The translations under genes and the position numbers were made by a program. This document shows, in pieces, positions 31,586 through 35,018 of a stretch of DNA of 35,018 nt. Below the pieces are notes generated by a model, which worked only from the letters and a program-made list of their open reading frames with translations, made no database searches and had not been told where the DNA came from. This DNA comes from Butyrivibrio sp. AC2005. Its GTDB lineage: Bacteria > Bacillota > Clostridia > Lachnospirales > Lachnospiraceae. Positions within the stretch are counted from its first letter, which is position 1. The number at the start of each line of letters is the position of its first letter. The stretch lies in the NCBI RefSeq assembly GCF_000424145.1, contig NZ_AUJI01000046.1, positions 1 through 35,018 on the forward strand, read 5' to 3'.

Positions 31586-31596
31586 AAGGACGAACT

Positions 31597-32334
31597 ATGC
31601 CTAAAATTACGAAATGCAGAAAAATAGCAGGTCTTCCCGGACAGTTTGGTTTTTGTCCGTCAGAGAACATTGAAGGAGACGCTATACAGCTAACCTTTGA
31701 TGAGTTTGAAACAATGCGCTTGTTGGATAGGGAAGGAATGACCCAGGAACAGTGCGCCAGAGAAATGGGAGTTGCCAGGACAACTGTAACAGCAATGTAT
31801 GAGAGTGCACGAAAAAAGATTGCTGAGATGCTGGTAGAAGGGCGGAGCCTTACAATTTCGGGCGGCAATGTCAAATTTAATATTATGCAGAGCGAGAACT
31901 TTAAGAACATAAGAGAAAAAGGAGAAAACGGCATGAGAATAGCAGTAACATATGATAATGGAGAGATTTTCCAGCATTTTGGTCATACAGAGAAGTTCAA
32001 GGTTTATGACGTGGAAGATGGAAAGATTGTAAATGAAGAGATTGTAGATACAAACGGCCAGGGACATGGTGCTCTTGCCGGTTTCCTTATGGGAGGTAAG
32101 GTTGATACACTTATCTGCGGAGGAATTGGCGGTGGAGCCCAGGCAGCACTTGGTGAAGCCGGAATTAAACTGTATGGTGGAGTATCAGGAAACGCAGACG
32201 AAGCAGTAAAGGCATTCCTTGACGGGACACTGGATTATAATCCGGAAGTTAAGTGTAATCATCATGGGGAAGAACATACATGTGGTGATCATCATGATGA
32301 GGACCATCACTGCGGAGGTCATTGTGGTCATTGA
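31597..32334 (+). CDS. DUF134 HTH protein fused to a NifX/NifB-type (dinitrogenase cofactor) domain
   Basis: 245 residues from ATG 31597 (AAAGGA 7 bases upstream). Residues 1-100 are DUF134: MPKITKCRKIAGLPGQFGFC, DEFETMRLLDREGMTQEQCA and ARTTVTAMYESARKKIAEML, a sigma-70-region-4-like HTH. Residues 113-220 are a NifX/NifB-C-terminal-like fold (MRIAVTYDNGEIFQHFGHTE, LICGGIGGGAQAALGEAGIK) that binds metal clusters or cofactors. The last 25 residues are His/Cys rich (HHGEEHTCGDHHDEDHHCGG), a probable metal-binding tail. An internal AGGAG (31919) before ATG 31933 could start the NifX part alone. The gene overlaps the downstream chromate transporter start by 11 bases. Inferred role: metal- or oxyanion-responsive control of the transporter. 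Confidence 0.85.
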   Translation: MPKITKCRKIAGLPGQFGFCPSENIEGDAIQLTFDEFETMRLLDREGMTQEQCAREMGVARTTVTAMYESARKKIAEMLVEGRSLTISGGNVKFNIMQSENFKNIREKGENGMRIAVTYDNGEIFQHFGHTEKFKVYDVEDGKIVNEEIVDTNGQGHGALAGFLMGGKVDTLICGGIGGGAQAALGEAGIKLYGGVSGNADEAVKAFLDGTLDYNPEVKCNHHGEEHTCGDHHDEDHHCGGHCGH

Positions 32335-32893
32335 ACTTTTTTGCACATTTTTCAGAATCGGACTATTTACTTTTGGTGGTGGCTATGCCATGATCTCGCT
32401 GATACAGGATATCTGCGTGGAAAAGAAAAAGTGGATCAGCCATGATGAGATGATGGATATTACAGTCATAGCTGAATCAACACCTGGTCCGATAGCGATA
32501 AACTGTGCTACTTACGTGGGATATAAAAAGCGTGGGTTAGTTGGAGCAGTCGCAGCCACAGTAGGAGTAATCATTCCGTCATTTATTATCATCTATCTGA
32601 TTTCGATGTTTCTTGACAGTTTTCTTGAAATAGCATGGATAGCCAGCGCATTTAAAGGAATAAAGATAGCAGTAGGTATACTGATATTGGACGCAGCTCT
32701 TAAGATGATAAGGAAAATGGCAAAGAAACCATTCCAGCTGCTTGTATTAATAACGGTTTTTCTTATTATGATGGCAGTAAATCTTTTTTCCATAAAGATA
32801 TCATCAATATCTTTAATGATTGCAGCAGGTCTATGCAGTCTTATAATATTTTGCGTCAGGATTAAAATAAAAGGGGAGGGACGAATTATATGA
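32324..32893 (+). CDS. chrA: ChrA-type chromate transporter, first half-size subunit
   Basis: 189 residues from GTG 32324, chosen because GGAGG (32314-32318) is 5 bases upstream; the longer frame to the left lies in the His-rich tail of the previous gene. It contains FRIGLFTFGGGYAMISLIQD and ESTPGPIAINCATYVGYKKR, the two CHR-domain signatures, and about six membrane helices. Half-size ChrA proteins usually come as adjacent pairs, as here, and export chromate or transport related oxyanions; true substrate is not visible. Stop and next ATG overlap as ATGA. Confidence 0.88.
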   Translation: MVIELFCTFFRIGLFTFGGGYAMISLIQDICVEKKKWISHDEMMDITVIAESTPGPIAINCATYVGYKKRGLVGAVAATVGVIIPSFIIIYLISMFLDSFLEIAWIASAFKGIKIAVGILILDAALKMIRKMAKKPFQLLVLITVFLIMMAVNLFSIKISSISLMIAAGLCSLIIFCVRIKIKGEGRII

Positions 32894-33447
32894 TATATAT
32901 TGATCTCTTCCTTGGATTTTTAAAAGTTGGACTTTTTTCTTTTGGTGGAGCTTATGCAGCAATACCACTTATAAGGGATGTGGTATTACATTATGGATGG
33001 CTTGATGATGAAAAACTCGCTTATATGATTGCGGTAAGCGAAAGCACCCCCGGACCGATTATGGTAAACATGGCTACATATGTAGGTAGCATGACAGCAG
33101 GGATCCCCGGTGCTTTGATAGCAACATTTTCAGTTGTCCTTCCTGCGTTTGTAATTATTGTACTTTTAATGATTCTACTCAAGGGACTGTTAAAAAATCC
33201 TTATGCAGAAGCTGTGCTTAGGGGATTAAAACCATGTATCATGGGTATAATCCTGTCTATGGGTATCAGTATGATCTTGCAAAACACTGTCATTAAGGGA
33301 ACAAGACTTGCTCCTGATTTAAAAGCAGTAGTAGTGTGCTCTGTTCTGGCTGCTGTTTACTTTGGTTCCAGAAAAATAACGAAATCAGGGATATCTCCCA
33401 TTGTACTGATTTGCATTGCTGCAGTGATGGGAGTGGTCGTGTATTAA
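32890..33447 (+). CDS. chrA: ChrA-type chromate transporter, second half-size subunit
   Basis: 185 residues, about six helices. Signatures FLKVGLFSFGGAYAAIPLIR and SESTPGPIMVNMATYVGSMT match the CHR domain. It starts four bases inside the previous gene (ATGA), preceded by GGGGAGGG. The pair presumably forms a heterodimer. No chromate reductase is present. Being behind a DUF134-NifX regulator suggests physiological control by a metal or molybdate-like oxyanion rather than chromate; this is inference. Confidence 0.88.
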   Translation: MIYIDLFLGFLKVGLFSFGGAYAAIPLIRDVVLHYGWLDDEKLAYMIAVSESTPGPIMVNMATYVGSMTAGIPGALIATFSVVLPAFVIIVLLMILLKGLLKNPYAEAVLRGLKPCIMGIILSMGISMILQNTVIKGTRLAPDLKAVVVCSVLAAVYFGSRKITKSGISPIVLICIAAVMGVVVY

Positions 33448-33455
33448 ATTTATGA

Positions 33456-33557
33456 GTTCCTTATGCTCTGTTGTATAAAGCAGCAGAAGAGGCGGATGAT
33501 TCTGACGACCATGTTGAAAGATTTATGGAAAGAGCGTCAGTAAATGTGCTATTTTAA
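33456..33557 (+). pseudogene. Fragment paralogous to the TPR-like gene
   Basis: A frame closed upstream by TGA encodes VPYALLYKAAEEADDSDDHV, then ERFMERASVNVLF and a stop. The segment 33465-33499 matches 22267-22301 in the TPR-like gene with about four mismatches in 35 bases, and the peptides share ALLYKAAEEA. No start codon with a ribosome binding site is present. It is a degenerate C-terminal fragment of a second copy. Confidence 0.5.
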
Positions 33558-33566
33558 AGCAGGGAG

Positions 33567-33602
33567 GAATCGCAATCATCACATTGATTGCATGCTTTTT
33601 TA
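33567..33602 (+). terminator. Terminator after the ChrA operon
   Basis: GCAATCA (33572-33578) pairs with TGATTGC (33585-33591) around a 6-base loop; flanking AAAGCA and TGCTTT extend the structure and a T-run ends it. Confidence 0.7.
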
Positions 33603-33642
33603 AGAATAGGTATGCTTATCGTTATTCATTTTACTAAAATGT

Positions 33643-34527
33643 TTATGCCACCGGTAGGATTTCCTCACATATTGCACGGATCTCTTCACTGAAAACAGTA
33701 TCTTTTGGCCAGATGAAGGTAAAATCATGTTTTACCCTAAAGTCGTCAAGGGGGATTGTTTTCAGATATCCGGACTGCAGTCCGGATGCAACCGCTGCTT
33801 TATATAAAAAGGTGATGCCACAGTCTTTTTCAATAAGGCTTATTATGGCATGCATGTTCTCCACCTGGATAAAATTCCTAAAATCACTTGTGGAGTAATT
33901 GTTCAGGGCAAGAGCTCTTTCTAATATATTGCGCGTTCCTGAACCGGGTTCTCTTATAAGAATTCGCTCGGGAAAGAGATCTTTTATCACGCGCGGCTTC
34001 TGAGTGAAAGAATGCTTTGCCGAACAGACAGGAACGAACTCTTCTTTGCTAAAAAGCAGCGTTTCATAATCATTTTCAGGAAAATATCCTTCTACAAGTG
34101 CAAAATCTATAACACCCTCGGAGAGTTTTTTAAGAAGCTCTGATGTGTTGCCAAATGTAATCTTAAGATTAGTATCCGGGTGATTTTTTATGTAATCACT
34201 GATCGGATCAGCAATTATGTATTCTCCTATGGTCATGGTGACACCAAAAGAGATGTCTTTTAAGCCATGGCTATTCTGTGAAAGTATTTCTTTGAGACTT
34301 TCATCATCATTTTTTATCTGATTCATTTTTTTATACAGGAGTTTTCCGTTGTCAGTTAGAAAAAGTTTTTTTCCATCCTGAGTAAACAGCTTTGTCCCGT
34401 ATTCATTTTCAAGATGATGTATGTGCTGAGAAACAGCGGGCTGAGTAATATTCAGCTCCTTAGCCGCCTTGGTGAAATTGAGGTGCCTGCAAACACAGAG
34501 AAAAGTATCTATCCTGAAATCCAGCAT
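33643..34527 (-). CDS. LysR-family transcriptional regulator (YeiE/CysB-like group)
   Basis: 294 residues, the usual LysR size. N-terminal winged HTH: MLDFRIDTFLCVCRHLNFTK followed by AAKELNITQPAVSQHIHHLE. The C-terminal co-inducer domain (about 92-290) has ISFGVTMTIGEYIIADPISD, LLKKLSEGVIDFALVEGYFP and REPGSGTRNILERAL. ATG 34527 has GGAGG 6-10 bases upstream on the minus strand. It is divergent from a YeiH-family membrane protein with 127 bases between, the same arrangement as yeiE-yeiH in enterobacteria, so it probably controls that gene. Confidence 0.88.
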   Translation of the reverse strand: MLDFRIDTFLCVCRHLNFTKAAKELNITQPAVSQHIHHLENEYGTKLFTQDGKKLFLTDNGKLLYKKMNQIKNDDESLKEILSQNSHGLKDISFGVTMTIGEYIIADPISDYIKNHPDTNLKITFGNTSELLKKLSEGVIDFALVEGYFPENDYETLLFSKEEFVPVCSAKHSFTQKPRVIKDLFPERILIREPGSGTRNILERALALNNYSTSDFRNFIQVENMHAIISLIEKDCGITFLYKAAVASGLQSGYLKTIPLDDFRVKHDFTFIWPKDTVFSEEIRAICEEILPVA

Positions 34528-34654
34528 AATCAGTCCTCCATAACGATAAAAAATATTTATGGATACATAATAATATATAATTTTATCTTTTTCAAAAGAC
34601 AGAATAGAATAAGACCTGCGAAAGAACAGATTAAAAAGAGAGAGAGGTCTTGAG

Positions 34655-35018
34655 ATGGATTTTTTGAAAAAGAATTACATGGGAGTAATAGTATGCTTCA
34701 CTATTGCAGTTCCTTCATGGCTCCTGGGAAAGCGCTTCCCTGTCGTTGGCGGAGCGGTGATTGCAATCATTCTGGGCATGATAATAGCCCTGTTCTGGAA
34801 TGACAAGGGGAAGGCGGCTGATGGAATAAAGTTTACATCAAAGATAATTCTGCAGGCGGCTGTTGTCCTCCTTGGATTTGGTATGAATCTTTCGGTCGTT
34901 CTTCAGACCGGAAAACAGTCACTTCCTATAATTATCTGCACGATTTCAACATCGCTTATCCTATCATGGATTCTTCATAAGGTTATGAATATCAAAGGAA
35001 ACACAGCTACTCTTATCG
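34655..35018 (+). CDS. yeiH: YeiH/UPF0324 family membrane protein, N-terminal part (runs off the right edge)
   Basis: The first 121 residues lie in the window. At least three to four membrane helices: MGVIVCFTIAVPSWLLGKRF, VVGGAVIAIILGMIIALFW and AAVVLLGFGMNLSVVLQTG, followed by SLPIIICTISTSLILSW. The GGAVIAIILGM and LLGFGMNLS motifs are characteristic of the UPF0324/YeiH family, annotated as putative sulfate exporters without firm proof. ATG 34655 is preceded by GAGAGG about 7 bases upstream. The rest of the gene (about 220 residues) lies beyond the window. Divergent from a LysR gene. Confidence 0.85.
   Translation, partial: MDFLKKNYMGVIVCFTIAVPSWLLGKRFPVVGGAVIAIILGMIIALFWNDKGKAADGIKFTSKIILQAAVVLLGFGMNLSVVLQTGKQSLPIIICTISTSLILSWILHKVMNIKGNTATLI

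Overview
The window looks like chromosomal DNA of an anaerobic Firmicute, most likely a rumen or gut Lachnospiraceae member close to Butyrivibrio or Pseudobutyrivibrio. The signs are AT-leaning sequence with strong AGGAGG ribosome binding sites, a CotH-type surface protein remnant, three SGNH/GDSL esterases (one with the CE2 layout), an AAA-ATPase/PD-(D/E)XK protein of the type common in gut anaerobes, and short split ChrA genes. This placement is inference from gene content. I see no rRNA, tRNA, CRISPR array or prophage.

Layout. 1-1053: the first 49 codons of an IS1634-like transposase leave the left edge, followed by a broken CotH/BspA-like surface protein gene. 1075-5258: glycerate 2-kinase, a secreted SGNH-like protein, and two orphan signalling proteins, a lone receiver and a REC-Hpt-pseudoREC-REC protein, that converge with a 30-base overlap. 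5387-9282: a 28-codon leader ORF overlapping a shikimate kinase gene, a UBA/DUF4342 protein, an ABC-F ATPase carrying a perfect 12-bp hairpin in its first codons, and a cytoplasmic SGNH esterase. 9393-13345: an AAA-ATPase/nuclease-like protein, an orphan reading frame, and glutamine-dependent NAD synthetase whose last codons run through a terminator-like hairpin.

13447-18674 is the most interesting block. Six overlapping or tightly spaced genes encode an ArAE/FUSC-type membrane protein, a circularly permuted ATP-grasp ligase, an alpha-E protein, a transglutaminase-fold peptidase, and two AspA/AstE-like M14 proteins. The first M14 protein keeps its zinc and catalytic residues; the second has lost them. 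After a perfect 15-bp hairpin terminator comes a neurotransmitter:sodium symporter. I read this as a candidate pathway that makes, trims and moves an amide-linked small molecule or peptide. The ATP-grasp/alpha-E/transglutaminase core is a known genomic association of uncharacterised function; the active plus degenerate M14 pair is the part I cannot match to a described system.

20307-22648: a small membrane protein, a CE2-like esterase and an 8-base-overlapping TPR-like gene, then short fragments of dead genes. 22661-27884: a double-XRE regulator divergent from a zinc-ribbon membrane protein and a large lipoprotein, with an 11-bp inverted repeat between the divergent genes. 28068-31347: an orphan peptide-type solute-binding lipoprotein (minus strand) and a secreted protein of unknown function. 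31537-33447: a metal-homeostasis-like operon, DUF134-NifX fusion plus a split ChrA pair, behind two identical 12-bp palindromes that bracket the predicted promoter. 33456-35018: a fragment paralogous to the TPR gene, then a LysR regulator divergent from the start of a YeiH-family membrane protein that leaves the right edge.
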